Shown here: positions 1 through 7,196 of the stretch, in pieces
Position numbering within the stretch: position 1 is the first letter of the stretch
Layout of the letters: every line of letters starts with the position of its first letter
Assembly (NCBI GenBank): GCA_025353985.1
Contig: JANXNT010000503.1
Span: forward strand, 1-11,821
Length of the DNA stretch: 11,821 nucleotides
From: Limnoglobus sp.
GTDB lineage: Bacteria > Planctomycetota > Planctomycetia > Gemmatales > Gemmataceae
Direction: 5' to 3'
Program-made: the position numbers and the translations under genes
Notes under the pieces: generated by a model
Database searches by the model: none
What the model was told of the DNA's origin: nothing
The model's input: the letters and a program-made list of their open reading frames with translations, nothing else

Positions 1-1
1 G

Positions 2-3000
2 CGACCGCTGCGAAATGAAGTGCCGGTGCCGATGTTGGCGGCAGCGATCGAGAAGCATTACCCGAGCCTTGCCGAACGACTTTCGACGCTCGTGGAACTG
101 AGCGAACACTCCGATGCGGGGAACGGCTCGAAGGCGCTCATGGAGGTTTTGGCGAGGGACACCGCCCAGCGTACGAAGAAGCTAAACTTCTTCCGCGCCG
201 CGCCCACGGGTTCGGTTTTGCGCATCGGCCTCGTGGCGGTGGCGGTGACGTTGCTCGTGCTTTCGCCGATGTTTTTCCTGCCCGGATCGACCGAGCGCGT
301 CCGCCGGTTCTTGCTCCCGTGGTACGCTCCGCGAATCGAACCATCGTTCAAAATTACGGTGTCGTCGGGGAATCCGATCGTCAAACGCGGTGAGTCGGTG
401 ACGCTTACGGGGTTCTTCGAGCCGCTGAAAGTGAACGTCGTTCTGCCCGAAACGGCGGTGTTGTTGCACCGCGAACCGGGTACCGAGATCGAGAAAAAAC
501 TGCCGATGACCGGCGACGACAAAGCCGCGTTCACCGTTACGAAACCGGCCGTGACGGCGAGTTTCGAATATTGCATCGAAGCGAGCGATACTCGCAGCGA
601 ATGGTGCCTCGTCACCGTCGTCGATCCCGTCGAACTCATCGAAGGCACGTCGTTCACGATTGTGCCGCCCGCCTACGCCAAGCCACTTCACGCGGAACTC
701 GTTCAGCAAGGGTTACACGAATTCGAGGCGTTGCAATACAGCAAAGTTCGCTTTGACATGAAGTTTAACCGCGCCGCAACGAGTGCATCGTTCGAATGGG
801 CACCTGCGAACCCGGAAGCGAAGATCGGCACGGAACAGTTTTTCGCGAAGCTCAACGCCGACAAAACGGGTGGCACCGCGGAATGGCAACTGATTGCCGA
901 AGGCACGCTGAAACTGATTCTGGTCGGCGAGCAGAACGTTCGCACGGAAATCACGATGGCGACGAAAGCGATTCTCGACGCGCCGCCGAAGTTCGAAAAG
1001 GTCACGAATGCGAGCGACAAACCGAAAAACGTCCGCCCCGGCGAACGGGTCGTGATCGACCTTGCTGTGCTCGATGATATTCGCGTCGCATCGGTGGAAA
1101 TCGAGTACGCACCGAGCAACGAGAACAAATTGCGTACACTGCCGATCGTGCTGAAAGACCTCGGGACGCCGCGAGCCGAGGGGCGTTACAGCTTCGATTT
1201 GATGGATAAGGGCAAAGAAGGCGACACGATTCAGTACCGCGTTCGTGCCTTCGATAATCGCTCCGTACCCGAAGCGGGCATCGGCCCACAGAGTGTCGTG
1301 TACCCCGAAAAGGGCTGGGCCGTCATCCGCATCGATTCGACCGCGAAACCGCTCGCCCAACAAGACGTGCTCGACAAACGCGACAAGATCAAGGAAAAGC
1401 TCCAGGCCGCGCTCAAAGACGCCATCGATGCGGACAAGGATGTTCAAAGTGTTAAGAAGGAAGCGCTTGGCAAGCCGAACCTGACCGCCGACCAACTCGC
1501 GAAACTCGAAAATGCGAGGAACAAAGCCAAGGACGTCGCGAGGCAACTCGAAGAACTCGCCCGCGTCGTGGGGCTGACGCCCGAGTTGCGCGGGTTGGCA
1601 AAAGAGATTCGTGACGTCGCCGATTCGCCGCTGCAACGCGCCGACGACATGCTGCGGAAGGCACAGAACGAAGCCGCACCGCAACCGCGAGACAAGAACA
1701 TTACCGAGGCCGCCGCTAAGCTCGACGAAGCGGTGGAGAAGTTGAATGCACTCATCGCGAAGAACGACAAACTCGCGCAAAACCGGCTCGACCAAAAGAA
1801 ACTCGAAGAGATCGCGGACAAACAAAAGGAACTCGCGGAGGAACTGAAAAAGAACCCCGACAACCTCCAAGCCACGAACGATGCCACGAAGAAGCAGCAA
1901 GACCTCAACGCTGATTTGAAGGACGTGGTAAAGGGCAACGACACGCTCAAGAAGGCACTCGATGGCCTCGAGAACGAAGAGGCGAACCGACTCGCAGACG
2001 AAGCGAAAAAACTCGCGGATAAGCAGAAAGATTTGGATCGCGCGAGCGACGAACTCGATGCCAACGCGAAACGCAAGGCACTGGAACAAGCCGCGAAGAA
2101 GCAGAAGGAAATCGCCGACAAGGCGGACAAACTCGCGAAGAAAACCGAACGCCCCGCACAAGTGGCCGACTCGGACGCGCTCGATAAGAAGCCGTTCGAC
2201 AAAGCGGCGGACGCACTCGCCAAGAACGACGCCGTCGATGCGATGACCGAACAGGAGAAAGCCGCACGCGAACTCGAACGCCTGGCGGAAGCACTCGAAC
2301 GCGCCGTCGCGAACCGCAAGGATCCGAAAGAGTCCGCGAAGCAACTCGCAAAACTCGAAGAGCAACTTCGCAAGCGGACCGCCGAGGCAACGAAAGAACA
2401 GCCGTTTGACAAGCTGCCGGAGAATTTACAAAAGCAGATGCAGGGCGAACAAGACGCCGTACGTCGCGCGACGGAAAAGCTCGCCACGCCACCCGGAAAC
2501 CAAGCCGCGAATCAGGCGAAGAAAGAGGCGCTGGACCAACTGCAAAAAGCCAAGAAGGCGATGGCGGACAACCCCGCCAAAGCCGACGAGGAAATGGCGA
2601 AGGCGGCGGAGGCACTTCAGAACCTTGCGGACAAACTGCCGAGCCGCGCGGAGCGTTTGACGGCGGCCCGCGAGGAATTGCAAAAGCTCGAACGCGAACG
2701 TGCCGCACTGGAACGCGATGTCGAAGACAAACTGAAAGGCTTCGACAAAAAGAACCCCGACGGAGCCGTTCGCAAAGAGGCCGCAAACAAGCTCGCGGAT
2801 GCGGCCAAGAAACAGGCGGAACTTGCGGAGAAACTCGACCGCCTCGACACGCCGGGGCTGGAAGCCCGACGCGAAAAGACATCGAAGGCCGCCGGGCAAG
2901 CCGCCGACGATTTAGCGAAGGGACGCACCCAGGACATCCCCGCCACGCAACGCGATACGAAACGACAGATGGATCGCTTGAAGCAGGCAATCGATGGCCA

Positions 3001-4831
3001 AACGCCCGACGACGAACTCGTGGATGAGCTTGCAAAGAAGCAAAAAGCGATCGCAGACAAAGTGCAGAAAGCCGACGGCAAGCCCGATGCGAACGCACAG
3101 CAAGAGTTGCAAGAGATGGAGCGCGATGTCGCGAAACGCCTCGGTGGGATCAAGGATACGCAAGACGCCGACCAGCTGACGAAGGCGAAGGCCGCCACGC
3201 AATCGGCGGAAGAGGCGATCAAGAAGAACGATCCCGCAGACTTAAAGAAAAAGACCGCCGACGCCGCCCGCGAACTCGACAAACTTGCCGACAAATTGGC
3301 GGGCGTCGAACCCGACGCGAAACGCGCCGAGCGCTTAGCCGCCGAACGCCAAGAACGCGCCGACCAAGCCAAGAAGAACGCCGGCAAACCGACGACACCC
3401 GAAGAGACGGCAGCGTCCCAAGAGGAACTGCAACGACAAACCGACGATTTGAAAAATACCCGCGCCGGCGATGCCCAGGAAGCGAAGAAGAACGCCACGG
3501 ATGCACTCGATAAATTGAAGAAGAACCCGAACCCTGAACGCGCACCCGGTCTGCAAAAGAACGCCGCCGACGCGATGAAGCAGTTCGCGGACAAGCTCAA
3601 GGAAGACGCCGAGCCGATGGCGAAGAACGAACGCGGTAACCCCGACGACAAACCGCAACCGGGCGAAGATGCCGACGGCGCGCTGCCATCAAAAGCGGAT
3701 GCACAGGCGGCACGCGATCTCGCAAAAGAGCAACGCGAGAATCGCGAACGCCTCGGCAAAGCGAACGAGCAAGCCGCGAAAGGCACGAAGCCGACTGACA
3801 ACGCCGAAATCGACAAGCTGGCGAAAGAACAACAAGCGATCGCCGATCAAGCCGCCGAGTTGGCGAAACAACCCGGTGAAGGCCAGGAAGCCGCCGAGGC
3901 TGCACAGAAGGCCGCCGATCAGCTGAAGGCCGGTGCCCCGGAACGGGCTCAGGCCGATGGTGCCAAAGCGGAAAAGCAACTCGATGCGGCAGTGAAGAAC
4001 GGCGGCGATACGCCGAACGGCAAGAAAGCGAAAGAATTGGCCGAGAAGCAGAAGGCACTGAACGGCGAGATGGCGAAACAAGCCGACAACGCCGGCGCGG
4101 CCGCCGCCCAACAGCAAGCCCGCCAAAAGGAATTAGCGAAGGAAGCGGGCGACCTTGCCGAGCAACTCGAAAAGGCCGCGAAACAGCCGAAGGACGACGC
4201 GAAAAAGACCGACCCGGAATCGCTGAAGAAAGCCGCCGAAGCCGCGAAGGAAGCGCAACAGCAGATGGAACGCGCCGGCCGCGAAAACGAAGCGGGACGC
4301 AAACCGAACGCCGATGACGCCCGCGAAAAAGCCACCGACGCAATGGAACGTGCGAAGGAACACGCTCAGAAGGCCGCCGGACAGAAGCCGGGTGAAGGCC
4401 CAGCGGACAAGCCCGCACAAGAAGCCGGGAAAGCCGCGAAACAAGCCGAAGGCGAGATGGACAAAGCGGGCAAACAACTCGGCAAAAAGAACAACGCCGA
4501 GGCCGCCAAAGCGATGGATAAAGCCTCCGAGCAAGTCAACAAAGCCGCCGAGAAACTCGCCGAATCCGGCGATAGCAAGGGCGAAGGCGGTAAGCCCGAA
4601 CCGGGTAAAGGCGAAGCGGGCAAGGAACCCGGCGGGAACGACGGCTCCGCACAGGCACCCGTCACGAAGGCGGACCTTCCCGCAGACCTCGCCCAATACG
4701 CGGGCAAACCGTGGGGCGAACTGCCGGGCGATGTGAAATCGAAAATCATCCAGGACTTGAAAGCGAAATATGGCGAGGATTATGCCCGAATCATCAAGCT
4801 GTACTTCGAACAACTCGCGGAGCGGAAATAA
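2..4831 (+). CDS. Giant membrane-anchored coiled-coil protein (DUF4175-like architecture), 5' end cut by window
   Basis: The frame is open to the first bases of the window, so the true start lies upstream; the GTG at base 20 is only the first possible start inside it. Counting from that GTG, residues 1-60 are soluble (motif IEKHYPSLAERL), 67-88 form one membrane helix, and about 105-430 are beta-rich, with an Ig-like segment near 107-205. Residues about 440-1515 are almost pure Lys/Ala/Glu/Asp/Gln coiled coil in which a motif like LA-x-KQK-x-[IL] recurs. A Gly/Pro-rich linker (about 1515-1547) leads to a compact C-terminal domain with WGELP and YARIIKLYFEQLAE. The layout resembles planctomycete proteins related to the DUF4175 family, which from memory sit in MoxR/DUF58/VWA gene clusters; those genes would be upstream and are not visible. 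I infer an anchored structural or scaffold protein mostly outside the cytoplasmic membrane. Biochemical function unknown. Gene assignment is firm, family moderate. Confidence 0.9.
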   Translation, partial: RPLRNEVPVPMLAAAIEKHYPSLAERLSTLVELSEHSDAGNGSKALMEVLARDTAQRTKKLNFFRAAPTGSVLRIGLVAVAVTLLVLSPMFFLPGSTERVRRFLLPWYAPRIEPSFKITVSSGNPIVKRGESVTLTGFFEPLKVNVVLPETAVLLHREPGTEIEKKLPMTGDDKAAFTVTKPAVTASFEYCIEASDTRSEWCLVTVVDPVELIEGTSFTIVPPAYAKPLHAELVQQGLHEFEALQYSKVRFDMKFNRAATSASFEWAPANPEAKIGTEQFFAKLNADKTGGTAEWQLIAEGTLKLILVGEQNVRTEITMATKAILDAPPKFEKVTNASDKPKNVRPGERVVIDLAVLDDIRVASVEIEYAPSNENKLRTLPIVLKDLGTPRAEGRYSFDLMDKGKEGDTIQYRVRAFDNRSVPEAGIGPQSVVYPEKGWAVIRIDSTAKPLAQQDVLDKRDKIKEKLQAALKDAIDADKDVQSVKKEALGKPNLTADQLAKLENARNKAKDVARQLEELARVVGLTPELRGLAKEIRDVADSPLQRADDMLRKAQNEAAPQPRDKNITEAAAKLDEAVEKLNALIAKNDKLAQNRLDQKKLEEIADKQKELAEELKKNPDNLQATNDATKKQQDLNADLKDVVKGNDTLKKALDGLENEEANRLADEAKKLADKQKDLDRASDELDANAKRKALEQAAKKQKEIADKADKLAKKTERPAQVADSDALDKKPFDKAADALAKNDAVDAMTEQEKAARELERLAEALERAVANRKDPKESAKQLAKLEEQLRKRTAEATKEQPFDKLPENLQKQMQGEQDAVRRATEKLATPPGNQAANQAKKEALDQLQKAKKAMADNPAKADEEMAKAAEALQNLADKLPSRAERLTAAREELQKLERERAALERDVEDKLKGFDKKNPDGAVRKEAANKLADAAKKQAELAEKLDRLDTPGLEARREKTSKAAGQAADDLAKGRTQDIPATQRDTKRQMDRLKQAIDGQTPDDELVDELAKKQKAIADKVQKADGKPDANAQQELQEMERDVAKRLGGIKDTQDADQLTKAKAATQSAEEAIKKNDPADLKKKTADAARELDKLADKLAGVEPDAKRAERLAAERQERADQAKKNAGKPTTPEETAASQEELQRQTDDLKNTRAGDAQEAKKNATDALDKLKKNPNPERAPGLQKNAADAMKQFADKLKEDAEPMAKNERGNPDDKPQPGEDADGALPSKADAQAARDLAKEQRENRERLGKANEQAAKGTKPTDNAEIDKLAKEQQAIADQAAELAKQPGEGQEAAEAAQKAADQLKAGAPERAQADGAKAEKQLDAAVKNGGDTPNGKKAKELAEKQKALNGEMAKQADNAGAAAAQQQARQKELAKEAGDLAEQLEKAAKQPKDDAKKTDPESLKKAAEAAKEAQQQMERAGRENEAGRKPNADDAREKATDAMERAKEHAQKAAGQKPGEGPADKPAQEAGKAAKQAEGEMDKAGKQLGKKNNAEAAKAMDKASEQVNKAAEKLAESGDSKGEGGKPEPGKGEAGKEPGGNDGSAQAPVTKADLPADLAQYAGKPWGELPGDVKSKIIQDLKAKYGEDYARIIKLYFEQLAERK

Positions 4832-4832
4832 C

Positions 4833-5951
4833 GTGAAACCGACGCTGTGTCTGCTCGCGATACTGATATTTACGACGAACATCGTCGCCGCGCCGCCTCG
4901 TGAGCCGATGGACGAAGCGATCAGCCGCGGCCTCGTATTCCTCAAACAAAACCAGCAAAACGACGGCAGTTGGTCGATCGCAGGCGGCGGGGGTGGCGGT
5001 TTTGGACGGCAGAACTTCGGTGGCGGCAACGGCAGCGGCGACCCCGCCGTCACGTCGCTCGCCGTCATGGCGTTTATGTCTGCGGGGCACGTTCCCAGCG
5101 AAGGAAAGTACGGCAAAGCGATCGAGCAAGGCATCCGCTACGTGATGAGTATGCAGGGCCGCAACGGCTTGTTCTCGGCACCGCAATCGGGCGGTACCGA
5201 GATGTACGTTCACGGCATCTGCTGCCTGATGCTCGCCGAAGCCGCTGGGATGACCGAGGGTAAAGTCGCTGAAGAACTGCGCCAACGCCTCGAAGCGGGC
5301 ATCACCGTAATTTTGGCGGGGCAGCGAAAAGTGGGTGCGGGCCGCGATGCGGGCGGTTGGCGTTACCGCATCGAAGGCTCCGATGCCGACCTCAGCGTCA
5401 CGGGCTGGCAATTGATGGCACTGCGCGGTTCGCGTAACCTCGGTTGCGATGTTCCTCTCGACCGGATCAAGTCCGCCGTGGAATACGTGCAACGCTGCCA
5501 CGACCCGATCTCCGGCGGCTACCGCTACATGACCAACTCGCAAGTGACCGTGCCCTGCACCGGCACCGGCATCCTCGCGATGGAACTGTGCGGCAAGGAA
5601 TATCACCGCTCCCCCGAAGCCCTGAAGGCCGGTTCGTACGTGCTGAAAAGCCCACTCCACGCCGGTTCGCACCACTTCTTTTACGGCGTCTATTACACCT
5701 CGCAAGGGATGTTCCAACTCGGCGACAATTACTGGAAATCGTACCGCACCCAACTGCACGCCTTGCTCTTACGCTCGAATCCGCCACGCAACGACGGCGC
5801 ATGGTACGGTGGCGGCGGCTTCGACGATACGCGATTCGGCCCGAGCTACTGCACGTCAATGGCCATCCTCGCACTCACCGTCGAATATCGCTACCTGCCG
5901 ATCTATCAGCGATTCGAAGAGCCAATCGAAAAAGACGCGAACGATCCGTGA
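4833..5951 (+). CDS. Secreted prenyltransferase/squalene oxidase repeat (alpha/alpha-toroid) protein
   Basis: I chose the GTG at 4833, one base after the preceding stop. It gives a 372-residue protein starting with a clean signal peptide (MKPTLCLLAILIFTTNIVAA, likely cut before PP), and GGAG at 4819-4822 is a fitting ribosome site. Upstream in-frame codons only encode overlap with the giant gene. The mature part shows toroid repeats: QQNDGSW (41-47), a second helical repeat around YGKAIEQGIRYVMSMQGRNGLF, then GGWRYRIEGSDADLSVTGWQLMAL, GGYRYM and GGFDDTRFGPSYCTSMAILAL. A Gly-rich loop occupies about 51-69. Squalene-hopene cyclases use a DxDD acid motif; here the comparable stretch reads DADL (184-187), so terpene cyclisation is doubtful. 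Other toroid proteins act as protein-binding domains. Tight spacing implies co-translation with, and probably partnership with, the giant coiled-coil protein. Substrate unknown. Confidence 0.88.
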   Translation: MKPTLCLLAILIFTTNIVAAPPREPMDEAISRGLVFLKQNQQNDGSWSIAGGGGGGFGRQNFGGGNGSGDPAVTSLAVMAFMSAGHVPSEGKYGKAIEQGIRYVMSMQGRNGLFSAPQSGGTEMYVHGICCLMLAEAAGMTEGKVAEELRQRLEAGITVILAGQRKVGAGRDAGGWRYRIEGSDADLSVTGWQLMALRGSRNLGCDVPLDRIKSAVEYVQRCHDPISGGYRYMTNSQVTVPCTGTGILAMELCGKEYHRSPEALKAGSYVLKSPLHAGSHHFFYGVYYTSQGMFQLGDNYWKSYRTQLHALLLRSNPPRNDGAWYGGGGFDDTRFGPSYCTSMAILALTVEYRYLPIYQRFEEPIEKDANDP

Positions 5952-6031
5952 TGGCGAGAGCGGTCAGCGGTCAGATGCTCTGGTAGGCGATTGGCTTAAT
6001 TTTTTCTGTTTGAGATTCAATTGGGTATCGT

Positions 6032-6227
6032 ATGAAAGTTCGTGACATTCTCAGGCTGCTTACGAACGATGGATGGGTACAAGTGTCACAGAGGGGAAGC
6101 CACAGGCAACTGCGACACCCTGATAAGCCCGGGTCGCGTGACTGTACCAGGACATTTGAACGATAACTTACCAATCGGCACATACCGTAGCATCATGCGG
6201 CAAGCTGGTTTGGAGGACAGAATATGA
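6032..6227 (+). pseudogene. hicA: HicA-family toxin gene, frameshifted by one extra base
   Basis: From the ATG at 6032 the first 34 residues are textbook HicA: MKVRDILRLLTNDGW, then QRGSHRQLRHPDKPG, with the expected catalytic histidine at position 24 of the GSH motif. HicA toxins are small double-stranded-RNA-binding-fold mRNA interferases. The frame then runs to an early TAA at 6164 (44 residues). The missing second half, RVTVPGHLNDNLPIGTYRSI followed by MRQAGLEDRI, continues in the next frame to TGA 6225-6227. Dropping one G from the GGG at 6131-6133 restores a normal 64-residue HicA. The insertion may be a real inactivating mutation, a sequencing error, or less likely a programmed shift. 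The restored stop overlaps the next gene's ATG. AGG/AGA arginine codons are used four times, unlike the CGN-rich neighbours, and GC is lower, which suggests transfer. Confidence 0.88.
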
Positions 6228-6502
6228 GTGTTTCAGAAATGACGGGCATCGGAACTGACATCAGCCAGCTATCAGCTGAGTTGGGCGAGGGGTGGGAAAT
6301 GCGATACGCGCCGGGAACAGCGGGGTGCCACGAATTACTGGACCGATTATCGATGATCTCGGAGATGCTCGAACGATATTTGGTCGAACACCCTGCCTGC
6401 GTGGCACGCCCGGAATGGCACGCATTGGCTGAAAGTGCGGCATCCTCGTTGCACGAACTCTATCAGCAAGTTGGTGCGGAACATCTCGCGGCGGATGCGT
6501 AA
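6224..6502 (+). CDS. 92-residue helical protein of unknown function coupled to hicA
   Basis: The ATG at 6224 overlaps the restored hicA stop as ATGA, and TGGAGG at 6211-6216 is a strong ribosome site 7 bases upstream, so the start is secure. The first 30 or so residues look disordered. From GCHELLDRLSMISEMLERYL through PEWHALAESAASSLHELYQQVG it should form two or three amphipathic helices. By position this is the antitoxin slot of a hicAB operon, but I see none of the usual HicB features: no partial RNase-H-like strand pattern ending in a GC-T/A-x-G loop, and no obvious C-terminal DNA-binding domain. It could be an unusual antitoxin, an accessory protein, or an unrelated gene joined by chance. 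Its stop lies 8 bases from the stop of the converging lipoprotein gene. I do not recognise the family. Confidence 0.8.
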   Translation: MSVSEMTGIGTDISQLSAELGEGWEMRYAPGTAGCHELLDRLSMISEMLERYLVEHPACVARPEWHALAESAASSLHELYQQVGAEHLAADA

Positions 6503-6510
6503 CAAACACG

Positions 6511-6624
6511 CTATCGTGAGGTTGAACGGGGTTTGTCGTTGTCGTTGTTTTTGCCTTTGTCGGCACGGGTCGTGCAACCGGCGAGGAACGCACAACAGAC
6601 GATCATAATCATCACGTTTCGCAT
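6511..6624 (-). CDS. Small lipoprotein, 37 residues (charged Asn/Asp/Lys tail)
   Basis: Reading the minus strand from the ATG at 6624 gives MRNVMIMIVCCAFLAGC followed by TTRADKGKNNDNDKPRSTSR and a TAG. The first 17 residues are a canonical lipoprotein signal: positive N-terminus, short hydrophobic core and lipobox LAGC, with the lipidated cysteine at 17. The mature peptide is only 21 residues, hydrophilic and rich in Lys, Asn and Asp. GAGGAG (plus-strand 6632-6637) lies 7 bases upstream of the start and is a very good ribosome site. It lies downstream of a second mini-lipoprotein gene on the same strand, with a strong terminator hairpin between. Function unknown; it could be an entericidin-like small lipoprotein or a membrane-tethered spacer. 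It is easily missed because of its size. Confidence 0.72.
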   Translation of the reverse strand: MRNVMIMIVCCAFLAGCTTRADKGKNNDNDKPRSTSR

Positions 6625-6631
6625 GAATCGA

Positions 6632-6637
6632 CTCCTC
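6632..6637 (-). promoter_or_regulatory. Ribosome binding site of lipoprotein 6511-6624, abutting a terminator
   Basis: GAGGAG on the minus strand, 7 bases before the ATG. It starts only 4 bases beyond the end of the terminator hairpin's paired region, so the hairpin and its T-run immediately precede the translation start. Confidence 0.65.
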
Positions 6638-6641
6638 AAAT

Positions 6642-6677
6642 AAAAATAGCCGACCGGCTAACCGGTCGGCTATTTTT
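6642..6677 (-). terminator. Rho-independent terminator between two lipoprotein genes (symmetric)
   Basis: This is a perfect 16-bp inverted repeat: AAAAATAGCCGACCGG (6642-6657), loop CTAA, and CCGGTCGGCTATTTTT (6662-6677). Read on the minus strand, the GC-rich stem ends in TATTTTTATTT just after the lipoprotein gene ending at 6693, which is classic intrinsic termination. The element is symmetric, so on the plus strand it could also end the hicA/92-residue transcript. Any transcript reaching the next minus-strand lipoprotein gene must read through it or start within it. Confidence 0.88.
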
Positions 6678-6692
6678 ACTACAAACACCAAA

Positions 6693-6806
6693 TTACATGG
6701 TCTTGGTGCTGGCTGGCTTGGCTGGGGTCGTGCTCGATGCGGCGGTGCAGCCGACGACGGTTGCGGCAACGAAAGCGACCAGAGCGATTGCGAGGATCTT
6801 CTTCAT
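6693..6806 (-). CDS. Small lipoprotein, 37 residues (Thr/Ser/Ala/Pro tail)
   Basis: The start is the ATG at 6806, giving MKKILAIALVAFVAATVVGC then TAASSTTPAKPASTKTM. A longer in-frame start 23 codons upstream would put a hydrophilic stretch before an obvious signal peptide, and AGGAGAG (plus-strand 6813-6819) lies 6 bases before this ATG, so the short form is preferred. MKK, a hydrophobic core and lipobox VVGC (lipidated Cys 20) mark it as an exported lipoprotein. The mature tail of 18 residues is Thr/Ser/Pro/Ala-rich and probably unstructured. It is followed by a strong terminator and then by another mini-lipoprotein gene. Function unknown. Confidence 0.8.
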   Translation of the reverse strand: MKKILAIALVAFVAATVVGCTAASSTTPAKPASTKTM

Positions 6807-6812
6807 CTGAAA

Positions 6813-6819
6813 CTCTCCT
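6813..6819 (-). promoter_or_regulatory. Ribosome binding site deciding the lipoprotein start at 6806
   Basis: AGGAGAG on the minus strand, 6 bases upstream of the ATG at 6806. It fixes the start at the MKK methionine and not at the longer in-frame alternative. Confidence 0.75.
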
Positions 6820-6966
6820 GAAACAGGTGTGAAACCAGTTGAGACCGAACATTTACATGCCAACTGTGGATGCAAAATTCATTCGACCCCACACATATAC
6901 CAACATCGTTCAGCGAATCGACAGTCGTCCGACCCAAGCCGAAACTGGAGTCGAAGTTTGCCGTCT

Positions 6967-6988
6967 GCTTGTGAATATTTACACAAGC
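6967..6988. promoter_or_regulatory. 22-bp dyad, possible operator
   Basis: GCTTGTG (6967-6973), 8-bp AT-only spacer AATATTTA, and CACAAGC (6982-6988) form an inverted repeat in the divergent region. The shape suits a helix-turn-helix dimer site, but nothing shows which regulator would bind. Confidence 0.25.
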
Positions 6989-7182
6989 TACGGGCAATTG
7001 GCAACTGCCGAAATCGTTCCGAAGTCGATTTCACAGGTATGACACACCGGCCGCCGTTTTATTCCCGGTAAATTTCCCGATATTTGTAGCGTATTCCGAA
7101 TAGTGCGCGAAATTTTGTCGTCTGGGGACGAGTTCGGTAAACCGATGGGAATAAACGCTTCGGTTTGGGTTCCTGTTGTTGT

Positions 7183-7188
7183 AAGGGG
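7183..7188 (+). promoter_or_regulatory. Ribosome binding site of the ECF sigma gene
   Basis: AAGGGG 8 bases before the ATG at 7197 supports that start codon. Confidence 0.6.
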
Positions 7189-7196
7189 TCTCCGAT

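Larger units (their letters stand above)
6826..7196. other. 371-bp divergent intergenic region upstream of the lipoprotein and sigma factor genes
   Basis: No convincing gene. It should hold the promoters for the minus-strand lipoprotein pair and the plus-strand sigma factor, but no -35/-10 pair stood out on either strand. It contains one clear dyad (6967-6988, listed separately) and a short TCGGT/ACCGA palindrome at 7134-7145. Short open frames here have no ribosome site or recognisable protein signature. Confidence 0.6.

Noticed and set aside
713..3816. Long antisense open frames under the giant gene (for example 713-2365, 1444-2487 and 2617-3816 on the minus strand)
   Set aside because: They are by-products of the Lys/Ala/Glu/Asp codon bias on the plus strand. 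Their translations are Arg/Ser/Phe-rich low-complexity text without domains, and the plus frame is clearly the real protein.
4770..4832. Earlier in-frame start for the toroid protein at 4770
   Set aside because: It would add 21 hydrophilic residues before an obvious signal peptide and overlap the previous gene. GTG 4833 with GGAG upstream fits better.
4133..5759. Antisense open frames across the end of the giant gene and the toroid gene
   Set aside because: Shadow frames of two well-supported plus-strand genes; no recognisable protein features.
5957..5981. AGCGGTC tandem repeat and weak AGAGC/GCTCT pairing after the toroid gene
   Set aside because: Only two 7-nt units and a 5-bp stem with a 15-nt loop; too weak to call a repeat family or terminator.
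6829..7071. Short plus-strand frames in the divergent region
   Set aside because: No ribosome site, no signal peptide and no plausible protein composition; they oppose the well-supported lipoprotein leader.
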